A model generated the notes under the pieces. That model was not told where the DNA came from and made no database searches. It saw nothing but the letters and a program-made list of their open reading frames with translations. From the IMG/VR virus record IMGVR_UViG_3300032046_000224, positions 1 to 23,407 of that record: a DNA stretch of 23,407 nucleotides. One strand, given 5' to 3'. The DNA is from a virus. Positions 12,464-21,048 of this stretch are shown in pieces (within the stretch, counting starts at the first letter, position 1; each line of letters starts with the position of its first letter). The position numbers and the translations under genes were made by a program.

Positions 12464-13812
12464 AAAAATTATTTATAATTTTACTTCTTTCGCTAACCCT
12501 TACCGCAAACGCTGTTGAATTGCAAACGATTCAAATAAAACCCACTCTATGGGAAAAAATTACTATCTGCAAATGGCATATTTCCTGTTATTTTTCCAAA
12601 AATTTAGGAACAACCTTAACGACTATCACGGGAACAGAAACAGTGTCTTATGCCTTAAAAACAACTACCAACAATAACTTCACCGCCCTCAACAACGGCA
12701 AGATAGAGGTTTCCACCACTACGCTTCCTTTGATTACCACTTTGGCGGGGCTGACGACAGCCGCAAGCCTTTCTACGGTAGGAACTATCACTACAGGCGT
12801 TTGGAACGCTTCCACGCTCACCGTAAGCAAGGGAGGCACAGGTTCAACCACTTTATCCGCTTATCAGGTGCTTCTAGGCAACGGAACTTCCGGCATAACC
12901 GTTCCTTCGGGTTGGGGAACTACTGGGCAATTCTTGACTTCAAACGGCGCTGGAGCTTATCCGAGTTGGCAAAGTGCGTCGGTGAATCAAGGGATTCCTT
13001 ACACTTGGACTGCCCAACATACTTTTTCTTCTTTATTCGCCACTATCGCTTCAACCACAAACGCGACAACTACGAATCTGACGGTTACGGGAAATGTTAT
13101 ATTTTCGGGAACTATGACTGGTGTCGCAAATGTCGCTTCAACTTCCGTGTGGACTTCCAGCGGGACTTGGACTAAACCGGCTGGAGCGAAAAAAGTTTTC
13201 GTTCAGATGTGGGGAGGAGGCGGAAGCGGTCAGAATTCGGCGGCAACTGCCGGCGCCGGAGGCGGTGGAGGAGGAGAATATAGAGAAACGTGGTTAGATT
13301 CTGCCGATTTAACGGCAACTGTAGTGGTTACCGTTGGAGCTGGAGGAGCCGCGGTTACTACTACGAATAACGGCATTGCTGGTGCGGAAACTACATTCGG
13401 TTCTTATGCTTCAGCTGGTGCAGGTGGTGAAGGATATAATAATACTAATAATGGTTTTGGGGGAGAGAGTGGAAGTTTAATGGGAACTGTAGCTATATTC
13501 TGGGGAAAGGGAGCAGTAACTGCGGCCGTGGGCGGAAGTGGCATTTATTCTGCTGGTGGGGGATATGCCGCAAATGGTGGAACTGCTTATGCGGGAGGTA
13601 ATTCATATTATGGAGGTGCTGGCGGTGGAGGAGCCGCAAACGCAGGAGGTGATGGTGGAACTTCTACAAAAGGTGGTAATGGAGGGGCAGGAGCATACAA
13701 TAATAACGCAACGGCAGGTTCAGTTCCTGGTGGAGGAGGAGGTGCGAATAGTGGAACTGGTAATTCTGGGGCTGGAGGAAATGGAAAAATGATAATAACT
13801 ACATTTTTTTGA
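12460..13812 (+). CDS. secreted glycine-rich tail adhesin / receptor-binding protein, 450 aa
   Basis: A Sec signal peptide is evident: MKKLFIILLLSLTLTANA with likely cleavage after residue 18. A Thr/Ser-rich shaft follows, with a KGGTGSTTLSAYQVLLGNG motif near residue 123 typical of phage tail-fibre stalks. From about residue 230 a TSSGTWTKPAGAKKVFVQMW opening leads into a glycine-rich domain (GGGGSGQNSA, AGAGGGGGGEY, many GG-x-G runs, ending GGNGKMIITTFF). This fits the Gly_rich family tip domain, which packs polyglycine-II helices into a receptor-binding sandwich. It probably recognises a host surface receptor. The signal peptide is unusual for a phage fibre. It starts in an ATGA overlap. 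Confidence 0.72.
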   Translation: MKKLFIILLLSLTLTANAVELQTIQIKPTLWEKITICKWHISCYFSKNLGTTLTTITGTETVSYALKTTTNNNFTALNNGKIEVSTTTLPLITTLAGLTTAASLSTVGTITTGVWNASTLTVSKGGTGSTTLSAYQVLLGNGTSGITVPSGWGTTGQFLTSNGAGAYPSWQSASVNQGIPYTWTAQHTFSSLFATIASTTNATTTNLTVTGNVIFSGTMTGVANVASTSVWTSSGTWTKPAGAKKVFVQMWGGGGSGQNSAATAGAGGGGGGEYRETWLDSADLTATVVVTVGAGGAAVTTTNNGIAGAETTFGSYASAGAGGEGYNNTNNGFGGESGSLMGTVAIFWGKGAVTAAVGGSGIYSAGGGYAANGGTAYAGGNSYYGGAGGGGAANAGGDGGTSTKGGNGGAGAYNNNATAGSVPGGGGGANSGTGNSGAGGNGKMIITTFF

Positions 13813-13814
13813 AT

Positions 13815-15308
13815 ATGTCAAAACAAATCACGACTATTATAAGAGATTTTTCGGGGGGGATGACGAACGACTTCAGGAGCGAAATCGCCAATGTCTATGC
13901 TCTTTCCTATCACTTCAGTCTTGCCGAAAAAAAACTTATTCCAAAAAGGGCTTATACGATTTTAACGGATGGAAGCGAAAAAATAACAAGATTCGCTTAT
14001 GCGAAAAATGATGGAGGAGCGACTTATGTGATTTACGGATTGGGTCAGACCGCTGAAGGATGTCCCAAGGTATTCAAGAAAACTCCCAATGCTACCGTTT
14101 GGACTAGCATCACTGAAGGTTCAACGGGCGACGTGGCTCAAAATGTATTTTTTCATTACAAAAATTATCTGTATTGCTGGGAAGCGGGAACGAAACTTTC
14201 AAGATTAGGTCCCTTAATCACTTCTCCGACTTTTGCAAATTACCAATCAATAAATTATACGAATGTCGCTCAACCCATTCATCATCCGGCCGATGATTGT
14301 GCCTACTTTTTTCAGGATAATTGCGTTCATAGATTAAACAACGCGACTTTTGACGGAGGTGGAACTACACCCGTTCTTACGTTTCCTGACAATATGAAAA
14401 TTATCGGCGGTGCGCCTTATGGAGATTATTTGGGGATATTGTGTTCTCCTGTTTCTGCGGGAACAACTGAAACTATTTTATATCTTTGGGACAGGGACAG
14501 TTCACTCTCAACCATTTCGGCTAAAATAAATCTTGGCTATGGGGAAGGAAAATATATCGGGAACGATAATATGGGCGTTTTTGTAGTTCAGATAATAAAT
14601 TCCCTTTCATCTCTTGGAGGATATAACAACGGTATGATAGTGAAGTATTATAATGGTTCTCTTATAGAAAAGAGGATAAGTGATGATTCCACTAATGCTT
14701 ATTTTTACGATATAAACGCCGATGTGGTTCCTCCTATCGGAAATTCCGTAAGCGTGAATAACGCGTTTTATTTTCCAGTCAGAATGGTGACTACAAAAGA
14801 TGTCATTACTTATCATTTCATTTTGAAAGCGCAGATTGCAGATGGTCGGATTATTCTGACGGCAAATCAGAATATCGAAGATGTCGTCATAAACCAACAT
14901 ATAAACGGAATATTTGAATTGACCGAATTTTGGCTTGTTTCCCATTCGGCTTTTGTCAATTTACAAACTAAAAGCACGGGTGCTTGTCAGGAAGCGGCAG
15001 TAGAAACTATTATTTATTCTCTCGGCGATAGTTCGGTTAAAAAGAAACTTATTGGAGTTACGGTTATGACATCTCCTTTAGTTGGTCAGATAGTTTTGAA
15101 ATACCGTAAAGATGAAGAAACTGCTTGGATTGCGATTTTTACAAACGCAACAGCAAATTCAATTTCTCATTCCGCCATAAATATAGAAAGTTCAGGGGCA
15201 ACCTTGCCGGAATTCAAAGAAATTCAATTTAGAATTGAAAGCACAAACGGCGCGGAGATTATAGGATTAAAATTCAAATGTGAATCGCTGGAAAAGGACG
15301 CTTATTAA
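13815..15308 (+). CDS. putative tail nozzle (beta-propeller-like) protein, 497 aa
   Basis: The N-terminus (RDFSGGMTNDFRSEIANVYALSYHFSLAEKKLIPKRA) contains the FSGGM/L-N pattern frequent in nozzle and tail-tube-type proteins of short-tailed phages. The rest is repeated beta segments with aromatic-rich strands (YVIYGLGQT, HYKNYLYCWE, CAYFFQDNCVHRL, DYLGILC), as in a beta-propeller such as T7-like gp12 nozzles. A C-terminal beta sandwich follows (LIGVTVMTSPLVGQIVLKYR). About 500 residues fits. The ATG at 13815 follows the adhesin stop by 2 bases; a TTG at 13809 is less likely. The position after the adaptor and adhesin supports a tail role. The call is by pattern and order, not a diagnostic site. 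Confidence 0.55.
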   Translation: MSKQITTIIRDFSGGMTNDFRSEIANVYALSYHFSLAEKKLIPKRAYTILTDGSEKITRFAYAKNDGGATYVIYGLGQTAEGCPKVFKKTPNATVWTSITEGSTGDVAQNVFFHYKNYLYCWEAGTKLSRLGPLITSPTFANYQSINYTNVAQPIHHPADDCAYFFQDNCVHRLNNATFDGGGTTPVLTFPDNMKIIGGAPYGDYLGILCSPVSAGTTETILYLWDRDSSLSTISAKINLGYGEGKYIGNDNMGVFVVQIINSLSSLGGYNNGMIVKYYNGSLIEKRISDDSTNAYFYDINADVVPPIGNSVSVNNAFYFPVRMVTTKDVITYHFILKAQIADGRIILTANQNIEDVVINQHINGIFELTEFWLVSHSAFVNLQTKSTGACQEAAVETIIYSLGDSSVKKKLIGVTVMTSPLVGQIVLKYRKDEETAWIAIFTNATANSISHSAINIESSGATLPEFKEIQFRIESTNGAEIIGLKFKCESLEKDAY

Positions 15309-15322
15309 AGATATTTATTGAT

Positions 15323-15616
15323 ATGACGGAAGAACAAATCAAGGAGTTAATAAAAAAAGAATTACAGGCACATTTTGGTTTTGACAAATATATCTTTTCC
15401 AAGTTGATTCAAATTATGGATGGAAGAAATATAGTTGTTGGAAAGGGAGTAGGCACGAAATTCGGCACGGAAACAACCCAGAAACTCGGATTCTTCGGAA
15501 AAACTCCAATCGTTCAAGTATCCGCCATTGGTTCGCCTTCCGCGGATGTAAATTCATTAAAAACAGCTGTAGATTTAATTAGAACGGCATTAACTAATTT
15601 GGGCTTGAGTGCCTAA
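15323..15616 (+). CDS. tail-fibre tip or trimerisation domain protein, 97 aa
   Basis: Residues about 40-66 (VGKGVGTKFGTETTQKLGFFGKTPIVQ) match a short module, GTKxGTxTTQKLGFxGxTPVVQ, found at the ends of many phage tail fibres, usually followed by a small helical segment like NSLKTAVDLIRTALTNLGL here. In long fibres it follows a beta shaft; here it is a stand-alone protein with a basic N-terminal helix (EEQIKELIKKELQAHFG) that could assemble with another fibre. Length is short for a fibre, so it may be a fibre-associated or assembly protein. Confidence 0.65.
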   Translation: MTEEQIKELIKKELQAHFGFDKYIFSKLIQIMDGRNIVVGKGVGTKFGTETTQKLGFFGKTPIVQVSAIGSPSADVNSLKTAVDLIRTALTNLGLSA

Positions 15617-15621
15617 AAAAT

Positions 15622-17100
15622 ATGGCTCGCTATCAAAATCCAACGACAGGTCTGGTCGAAGAAGTAGGAAATCCAAATCTTAATCCTGATTTGATTAAAG
15701 GAAAAACTTTAGTATCGGATACTACTCCTTTAGGTTATCCTCAAACTTATAATCCAACCACTCCGACTATTATTACGCCGGCTTCCCTTGAACCTATTAG
15801 CGGTTTGCCGTATGTGAATCCGAACCAATCAATGTTCTCTTTGCCCAATGAGCCTGAACCTCTTACCGCCACTACACAAGAAACGCAACAATCAGATTTA
15901 ATTAAACAACTTCAAGATTTATCCAATCAAGAAGTGGGAAAATCCGCTTATCGGACGGAACAGGAAACCGCGCGGGGAATACCGGAACTTCAGAAAACTA
16001 AAACTGATTTAACTTCACAATATAAATCGCTTCAAAATGAATTACAAGCCGCGCAATTAGCTTATAACTATACTATACCGAATCAAATGCAGGTAGGGGC
16101 GGAGGGACGAGGAATTACGGTTGGAGGATTACAACCCCTTACTGCCTCCGAACTTAGAAAAAATCAAATATATCAAGGTGGTATCACTTCAAGAGCATTA
16201 GGTGTTTCCGCTCTATTAGATGCCACTAACGGATTACTTACTTCTGCCCAAGATAAAGCAGACAGGGCTGTTGCGGCCAAATATGACCCAATAACGGAAA
16301 AGATAAACGCTTTAACAGCGAATCTTAATTTGATTCTTAAAGACCCCGCGACTACTCTGGCGGAAAAGAACCGCGCGCAGGCCCAACTGGATATTCAGAC
16401 TAAAGCAAAAGAAGCAAATGATTTGGCTAAAACAAACGCGACAGAAGTTTGGAATGTGGCAACTTCCGCCGCTTCTTATATCGCAAATTTCACCCCCACG
16501 CCGGATTATCCGACCGCTTCGGTTGCTTTGGATAAAATAAGCAAGGCCAAGACGAAAGAAGAGGCCTTGAGGATTGCTACGGAAACGGGGTTAACAATAA
16601 AACCGACGGAGCAATGGTCTACTCCTTATCTGATGGGCGGGGATTATGTGCAGAAGAATACGAAAACAGGAGAAATAAGGACGGCGGCGGGGGCGGGAAC
16701 TGAAACTAACCCTTTAAGTGTGCTTGATATTGCAAGATACAATGAACTCTATCCTGATGCCGGTGTGATCGCGGGAGATACTGAAACGCAAGCTAATCAG
16801 AAAGTTATTAAATCAACCCAACCAAGAGATTTTACTGATGATGAAATAAGAAGTTTGGTAAGCGATGATAAAACAAAAGATAAAACTTATGAAGAAGTGG
16901 TTGCGGCCATTAACGCATTTCCGACTTTGAAAAATAAGGAAAGAGCTTTACTGATTGCCGCAGAATTATACGGTAAAGCTCCTAAAGTTCCCAAGGTAGA
17001 ATTAAAATCAAAAACAGGCGGTTCAACTACACCTATGGGTTATGTTCCTGAACAAAAAACGGAAGAAATTTATAAATTTTTATTTAGCCCGACAGGATAA
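15622..17100 (+). CDS. putative internal virion protein, 492 aa
   Basis: A long protein with a Pro/Thr/Asn-rich N-terminal part (residues 1-80) and a long Gln/Ala/Lys coiled coil (about residues 95-280). Within it the stretch AEGRGITVGGLQPLTASELRKN, then LGVSALLDATNGLLTSAQDKADRAVAAKYDPI, recalls a family of phage proteins of unknown role found near internal and ejection proteins. The C-terminal third is Lys/Glu-rich. No transmembrane segment or enzyme motif is visible. It abuts the following 886-residue gene (TAATG junction, 1-base overlap). The role as a core or ejected protein is inferred from position and composition. Confidence 0.45.
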   Translation: MARYQNPTTGLVEEVGNPNLNPDLIKGKTLVSDTTPLGYPQTYNPTTPTIITPASLEPISGLPYVNPNQSMFSLPNEPEPLTATTQETQQSDLIKQLQDLSNQEVGKSAYRTEQETARGIPELQKTKTDLTSQYKSLQNELQAAQLAYNYTIPNQMQVGAEGRGITVGGLQPLTASELRKNQIYQGGITSRALGVSALLDATNGLLTSAQDKADRAVAAKYDPITEKINALTANLNLILKDPATTLAEKNRAQAQLDIQTKAKEANDLAKTNATEVWNVATSAASYIANFTPTPDYPTASVALDKISKAKTKEEALRIATETGLTIKPTEQWSTPYLMGGDYVQKNTKTGEIRTAAGAGTETNPLSVLDIARYNELYPDAGVIAGDTETQANQKVIKSTQPRDFTDDEIRSLVSDDKTKDKTYEEVVAAINAFPTLKNKERALLIAAELYGKAPKVPKVELKSKTGGSTTPMGYVPEQKTEEIYKFLFSPTG

Positions 17101-19760
17101 TGGGATTCACAACAACAATTAAAAAACCATCTATAGGATTCACGGGAGGATTTACGGCGCCGAAACCGAAATTAAGCGCTGATTTGGGAACTCTTGAAGG
17201 ATTAAGAGTTAAAGCCGAAGAAGTTGGCTTGGGCGCGGAAGCCGCGAAGATAGTTGATACTGCTCCAAAACTTTCTTTTCTTCAGCGACTTGGAAAAGGA
17301 CTCGGAGCTTTTAATCCCGCCGAAGCTATTTTAACCGGCGCTGAAGAAGGAATCGGTAAAGGGCTTTTGGAATATCCTAAAAACATTTTACAAGGCATCG
17401 GTTCGGCAATTACCGGTAAAGAATTGGAAAAAGGACGGAGAGGATTTAAAGAAGTGGCTAAAGAAATAGGTATTGAAAATAAAATTCTGCAATTCGGCAT
17501 AGGATTTGTCGGAGATGTTCTACTTGACCCGACAACTTATTTCGGCGGGGCGATAGCCAAAGGTTTGGGGTTCGGAGTAAAAGGAGTAAGTAAAGTCGCG
17601 TTAAAAGGAGTAGGCAAAGTCGCGCCAGAGGTTGAAACAGGATTAAAACTTGTAGGCACGGGTTTGCAGGATGCTTTAGGCAGGGCTTTTCAATATGGAT
17701 ATAAAGCGACTAAAGGAGCAAAAGAAGATGTTTTATCTTTTCTTTCCAAAACACAAAAGGCGAGATTAGGTTTGGCTTCTTCAAACTTGGACAGATTGGG
17801 AACAGGAGTATTAACTCAAGCGCAAAGAGAAGAATTGGCTCTTAAAATGATTGCGGGAAAAAGGGCGGAGTTTGCGGCGAGAGAAGCCGGAAAAAGCGCG
17901 GATGAAATTGCAAATCTAGCCAGACAAGCGGCTGAATCTACCGACCCGCTGGTTAAAAAAACCATAGAAGAACAAATCGCCCGTTCTAAAAAAATTGGCG
18001 AGCAGATAGGATTGGAAAATCCTTATGAAACTTATTTTCCCTTTATCAAAAAAAATAAAGTTCAGAAATTCTTGAATGAAACTTCCGGTTTGAAAATAGG
18101 AAGTGAGGGTTATAAAAAACAATTCAAGAATCTTTTGACCAATGAGAATTTAGAACTTGACCCCGCTAAAGCGTTTTTTACCCGCGAGGCGCAGGTTGTT
18201 ACGGACAATATGACTCGTGATTTCCTTTCCGGTTATGTGAAAAAATACGGAAAAGAATTAAGTGAGTTTAAAAATTCAGATGAGGCGATTAAATCCGGCT
18301 ATCAGTTCATAAAGGAAAAAGGAATTTTTGGCAAAGAAGTGGGTTATGTTTCAAAATATGACGCGGCTCTGATAAGGGATTCCATTAGTCCGGAATTTCA
18401 AACGATAAATATGCTGGCGAAAGCAACGGGATTTGACGCTTTGACTTCACTTTTCAAGCGTTCAGTTACGGGATTATTCGCGCCATTCCACATAAGAAAC
18501 TATGTATCGGGACATATTCAGAATTTTGAAACTCTTGGAGTTGAAGCATTAAACCCAAAAAATATCGCTATAGGAAAAAAGATTGCTTACTTAATGGGTA
18601 AAGGAGAAAAGATACCGGCCGGAGAAATAACTTTAGCCGGAAAAACAACAAAATTCAGTGATATAATGAAACCATTTGTGGATAGATTTTCCGGCGATAC
18701 TTTTTATAATGCCGATTTTGACTTGGCTTTAAAAGCGGGTGGTGAATTAAAAAATGCCTCTAAAGTTTTTTCAATGGTAAGAATAAAAGAAACCGTTAAG
18801 ACATTGGGTTTGGGACAACAGGCAATACCTTTTAAAATCGGGCGGGGAATAGGTCAGTTCATAGAACATCAGCAAAAAGCGACCGCCTATATCACGGCTT
18901 TGGGACAAGGAAAGAATATAGATGACGCGTTGAGATTGGCTGAAGCCGCGGGGTTTGATTATCGGGCTTTGACAAGATTTGAAAGTCAGGTGATGAGGCG
19001 TATTATTCCTTTCTACTCGTTTACTCGTAAGAATATAGAACTTCAACTTAAAACTTTAGGTGAAAATCCACAAAGAATAAATCAAGTGCTTAAATTTTTT
19101 GAAAACCTTGGCGAACCATTCTCGGAAGCGGAAAAGAAATATCTGCCGGACTTCATAAGAGAATCAATCGGTGTGAAATTAGAAGACACGCCAGAGGGGT
19201 TAAAACAATACATTTCTTCTTTTGGAACGCCTATTGAAGCATTTACCCAGTTATTCGGGAAAAATCCGATATTAAGAGTCATAAGCACTACTAACCCTAT
19301 CCTGAAAGTTCCGGTCGAAATCGGGATAGGCAAAGATAGTTTCAGGCAAAGGGATTTAAAAGATGTTTATTCGGCTAATGAATACAAATTCGCTCCACAA
19401 GTAATCAAGGATTTGTTAGATATTAAAGAGGTTGAAAAACCTATCTATAAAAGGGATAAAAATAACAAGTTAATAAAAGTTGGAACAAAAACGCAATATA
19501 ATGCCGACCCTGTAAAATTGCTTATTGCCCGTTCATTATTCACTTCTCGCGGAGTAACTTATCTTGACCAATTATTCGGCGGAGATTTAAAAGGATTTGT
19601 GAAAGTATTAAAAACCACAACCGGAATTAAACCCCAACAAATAGATATTGAATCGCAAAAATACTTTAAGGAAAAAGACCAGATGAGAGAACTTGAAGAT
19701 TTGCTGTTAAGAACCGGCGATATTAAAAAGTTTGAAAAAGTTTATGAACCGAAAAATTAA
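17100..19760 (+). CDS. large internal/ejection-type virion protein, 886 aa
   Basis: This is the longest gene. The N-terminus has Gly-rich amphipathic or hydrophobic stretches (LEYPKNILQGIGSAITGKE near residue 90, QFGIGFVGDVLLDPTTYFGGAIAKGL near 140) of the type that insert in membranes. The centre is Lys/Ala/Gln-rich helix. Around residues 630-650, VMRRIIPFYSFTRKNIELQL is a motif seen in large phage internal proteins. No protease, lysozyme or polymerase motif is seen. In podoviruses a protein of this size next to the tail genes is ejected to form a conduit across the envelope; I infer that here. Its TAA overlaps the stop codon of a minus-strand ORF. Confidence 0.5.
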   Translation: MGFTTTIKKPSIGFTGGFTAPKPKLSADLGTLEGLRVKAEEVGLGAEAAKIVDTAPKLSFLQRLGKGLGAFNPAEAILTGAEEGIGKGLLEYPKNILQGIGSAITGKELEKGRRGFKEVAKEIGIENKILQFGIGFVGDVLLDPTTYFGGAIAKGLGFGVKGVSKVALKGVGKVAPEVETGLKLVGTGLQDALGRAFQYGYKATKGAKEDVLSFLSKTQKARLGLASSNLDRLGTGVLTQAQREELALKMIAGKRAEFAAREAGKSADEIANLARQAAESTDPLVKKTIEEQIARSKKIGEQIGLENPYETYFPFIKKNKVQKFLNETSGLKIGSEGYKKQFKNLLTNENLELDPAKAFFTREAQVVTDNMTRDFLSGYVKKYGKELSEFKNSDEAIKSGYQFIKEKGIFGKEVGYVSKYDAALIRDSISPEFQTINMLAKATGFDALTSLFKRSVTGLFAPFHIRNYVSGHIQNFETLGVEALNPKNIAIGKKIAYLMGKGEKIPAGEITLAGKTTKFSDIMKPFVDRFSGDTFYNADFDLALKAGGELKNASKVFSMVRIKETVKTLGLGQQAIPFKIGRGIGQFIEHQQKATAYITALGQGKNIDDALRLAEAAGFDYRALTRFESQVMRRIIPFYSFTRKNIELQLKTLGENPQRINQVLKFFENLGEPFSEAEKKYLPDFIRESIGVKLEDTPEGLKQYISSFGTPIEAFTQLFGKNPILRVISTTNPILKVPVEIGIGKDSFRQRDLKDVYSANEYKFAPQVIKDLLDIKEVEKPIYKRDKNNKLIKVGTKTQYNADPVKLLIARSLFTSRGVTYLDQLFGGDLKGFVKVLKTTTGIKPQQIDIESQKYFKEKDQMRELEDLLLRTGDIKKFEKVYEPKN

Positions 19761-19870
19761 CAAATAGGTGTCCAGCCGTTGCAACCGCTTATGTATTGCA
19801 GAATAATCCAACCCCAAAATAAGACGGCAAAAGGAATTAGAAAGGTGTAGTAAAGTATAGTTTTAATCAT
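19757..19870 (-). CDS. small leftward transmembrane protein, 37 aa
   Basis: On the minus strand an ATG at 19870 opens a 37-codon frame ending at a TAA that overlaps the plus-strand stop (19758-19760). The peptide has a basic start (MIK), a hydrophobic segment about residues 5-28 with aromatic residues (YYTFLIPFAVLFWGWIIL), and a cysteine-bounded tail (SGCNGWTPIC). It reads as a single-pass membrane peptide and its coherence argues for coding. It lies downstream of a leftward promoter candidate. Its role is unknown; holin-like, superinfection-exclusion or small membrane regulator are all possible. Confidence 0.42.
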   Translation of the reverse strand: MIKTILYYTFLIPFAVLFWGWIILQYISGCNGWTPIC

Positions 19871-19878
19871 AGTTCTTT

Positions 19879-19902
19879 AAATTAGTTAATAAATTAGTTA
19901 AT
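19879..19902 (+). repeat. tandem 12-base repeat, two copies
   Basis: AAATTAGTTAAT occurs twice in direct succession (19879-19890, 19891-19902). It lies just upstream of the leftward 37-aa ORF, where it could be an operator or merely a slippage product. No other copy was noticed in the window. Confidence 0.5.
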
Positions 19903-19964
19903 AAGATTCCGGCAAAGCACTTGATTTACGCCTTTTCCTCCCTACATTGAAAGAGGTTAAGAAA

Positions 19965-20126
19965 TTAAATATGACGGATTGATTTTGGAAAAACGAGGTC
20001 GGAGTTGCGGTTAACCTCATAAAGCATATCCTCTTTCCTTTCGGAACAACTCGGTCGCTGGTTGATAGGCGTAATCAGCGCCAGCACATCTTTAAATTTC
20101 AGGATAATTGATTCCGTATAAAGCAC
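19965..20126 (-). CDS. hypothetical leftward protein, 53 aa (GTG start)
   Basis: On the minus strand a 53-codon ORF runs from GTG at 20126 to TAA at 19965. The peptide (VLYTESIILKFKDVLALITP...) begins with a hydrophobic or beta segment and then becomes polar with RKEDMLYEVNRNSDLVFPKS. There is no visible Shine-Dalgarno at the GTG and no family is recognised. Support comes from its place about 140 bases downstream of a leftward promoter candidate and upstream of a second leftward small ORF. It could be chance in a noncoding gap. Confidence 0.28.
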   Translation of the reverse strand: MLYTESIILKFKDVLALITPINQRPSCSERKEDMLYEVNRNSDLVFPKSIRHI

Positions 20127-20198
20127 AGACTTTACGTTAGTCTAAAACGATAACCTTATGCCGTAGTCCTTTCAAAAGAGCAATCGTTTAAAAGGAAA

Positions 20199-20240
20199 TC
20201 GCCAGAAATTCGGGAGAAAAACTGGCGACTTCCCGAATTT
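20199..20240. other. interlocking inverted repeats, attenuator-like
   Basis: Two perfect inverted repeats overlap: TCGCCAG (20199-20205) with CTGGCGA (20222-20228), and AAATTCGGGA (20206-20215) with TCCCGAATTT (20231-20240). In RNA from either strand only one of the two hairpins can fully form. On the plus strand the 10-pair hairpin is followed by TTCTTTATT. On the minus strand the 7-pair hairpin is followed by TTTCCTTTT. Either would resemble a terminator controlled by the other. A full pseudoknot is unlikely because the connecting loops are too short. Confidence 0.5.
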
Positions 20241-20275
20241 TCTTTATTAAGTTTCCCTAATAAGAAATTATTATC

Positions 20276-20317
20276 AATATAGCACCCCCACAAAATAAGT
20301 CAATAGAGTTATCCACA
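20276..20317 (-). promoter_or_regulatory. leftward promoter with DnaA box
   Basis: On the minus strand a -35 TTGACT (20303-20298) and a -10 TATATT (20281-20276) are separated by 16 bases. A perfect DnaA box (TTATCCACA on the plus strand, 20309-20317) lies immediately upstream, and the 16 bases GTGGATAACTCTATTG are identical to those at 596-611. It points into the gap 19757-20268 and would transcribe the interlocking hairpins and two small ORFs. Confidence 0.5.
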
Positions 20318-20325
20318 GCATAAAA

Positions 20326-21048
20326 ATGAACGACAAACTTAAAAAATTAGAAGAAATGATGAAACTTCTGAACGAGGGTTTAACCAGAGAGGAGTTTCTT
20401 GACGCTTTCAAAAAGGTTCTAGAGATTATCGTTCAGATTAAAAACCGGAACGAACAGGCGGTTGAGATGGTTGAAAAGACCTATTCCAACCTTCTCGGAA
20501 AAGTTGATACCGAGAAAAATTCCACCCTCGCCGAAATCAGAAACGAAGCCAAAAAGAAACTGGACGAACTTCTGAAAACCTCGCAGGAGAAATTCTGGTC
20601 TTTGGATTTGAACTTCAGCACGCAGAAAGAACAGATAATTGCCGAAGCCATTAAGGAAACCGAATTTCAGCCAGAAGAATTAAGAGATAAACTTGAAATT
20701 TTAAAAGGAAAGGAACGCCTTGATATTAAAGCCATAGACGGATTGGATGAACTGATTAAGGAATTAGAAGATAAGATTGTGAAGTCAAGAAAACTGGGTG
20801 GCGGCGGATTTAATTATGGGACTATGAATATACATTTTCTTGACGATATTACGCCTACGGGATTAGTGAATGGAATTAATAAAGATTTTGTTTTGCCTCA
20901 CGCTCCTTCTCCCGCAAGCTCGTTAAAGGTTTATAAAAGCGGCGCGAGACAACGGATAACCGAAGATTACACACTTTCAAATTTGACTATTACTTTTAAC
21001 ACCGCTCCGCAAACGGGTGAGATAATTTTATGCGATTTAAGAATATGA
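20326..21048 (+). CDS. tail-fibre protein with N-terminal coiled coil, 240 aa
   Basis: The first 155 residues are a continuous Lys/Glu/Leu coiled coil (LKKLEEMMKLLNEGLTREEFLD ... ELIKELEDKI). After a GGGGFNYG linker the C-terminal 75 residues form a small beta domain (PTGLVNGINKDFVLPHAPSP, LKVYKSGARQRITEDYTLSN, ITFNTAPQTGEIILCDLRI). This beta module is common in phage fibres and baseplate-attached proteins. It probably trimerises as a shaft and head for host contact or fibre attachment. The gene follows the noncoding gap and its TGA overlaps the next ATG (ATGA at 21045-21048). No signal peptide, unlike its neighbour. Confidence 0.65.
   Translation: MNDKLKKLEEMMKLLNEGLTREEFLDAFKKVLEIIVQIKNRNEQAVEMVEKTYSNLLGKVDTEKNSTLAEIRNEAKKKLDELLKTSQEKFWSLDLNFSTQKEQIIAEAIKETEFQPEELRDKLEILKGKERLDIKAIDGLDELIKELEDKIVKSRKLGGGGFNYGTMNIHFLDDITPTGLVNGINKDFVLPHAPSPASSLKVYKSGARQRITEDYTLSNLTITFNTAPQTGEIILCDLRI

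Noticed and set aside
12801-13792. Alternative plus-frame ORFs within the glycine-rich adhesin
   Set aside because: They are out-of-frame readings of low-complexity glycine-rich DNA.
19879-19902. CRISPR-like repeats
   Set aside because: Only two 12-base copies in tandem without spacers; no array or cas gene.
20199-20240. H-type RNA pseudoknot
   Set aside because: The repeat order fits, but the connecting loops of 0-2 bases are too short to span stems of 7 and 10 pairs; mutually exclusive hairpins are more realistic.
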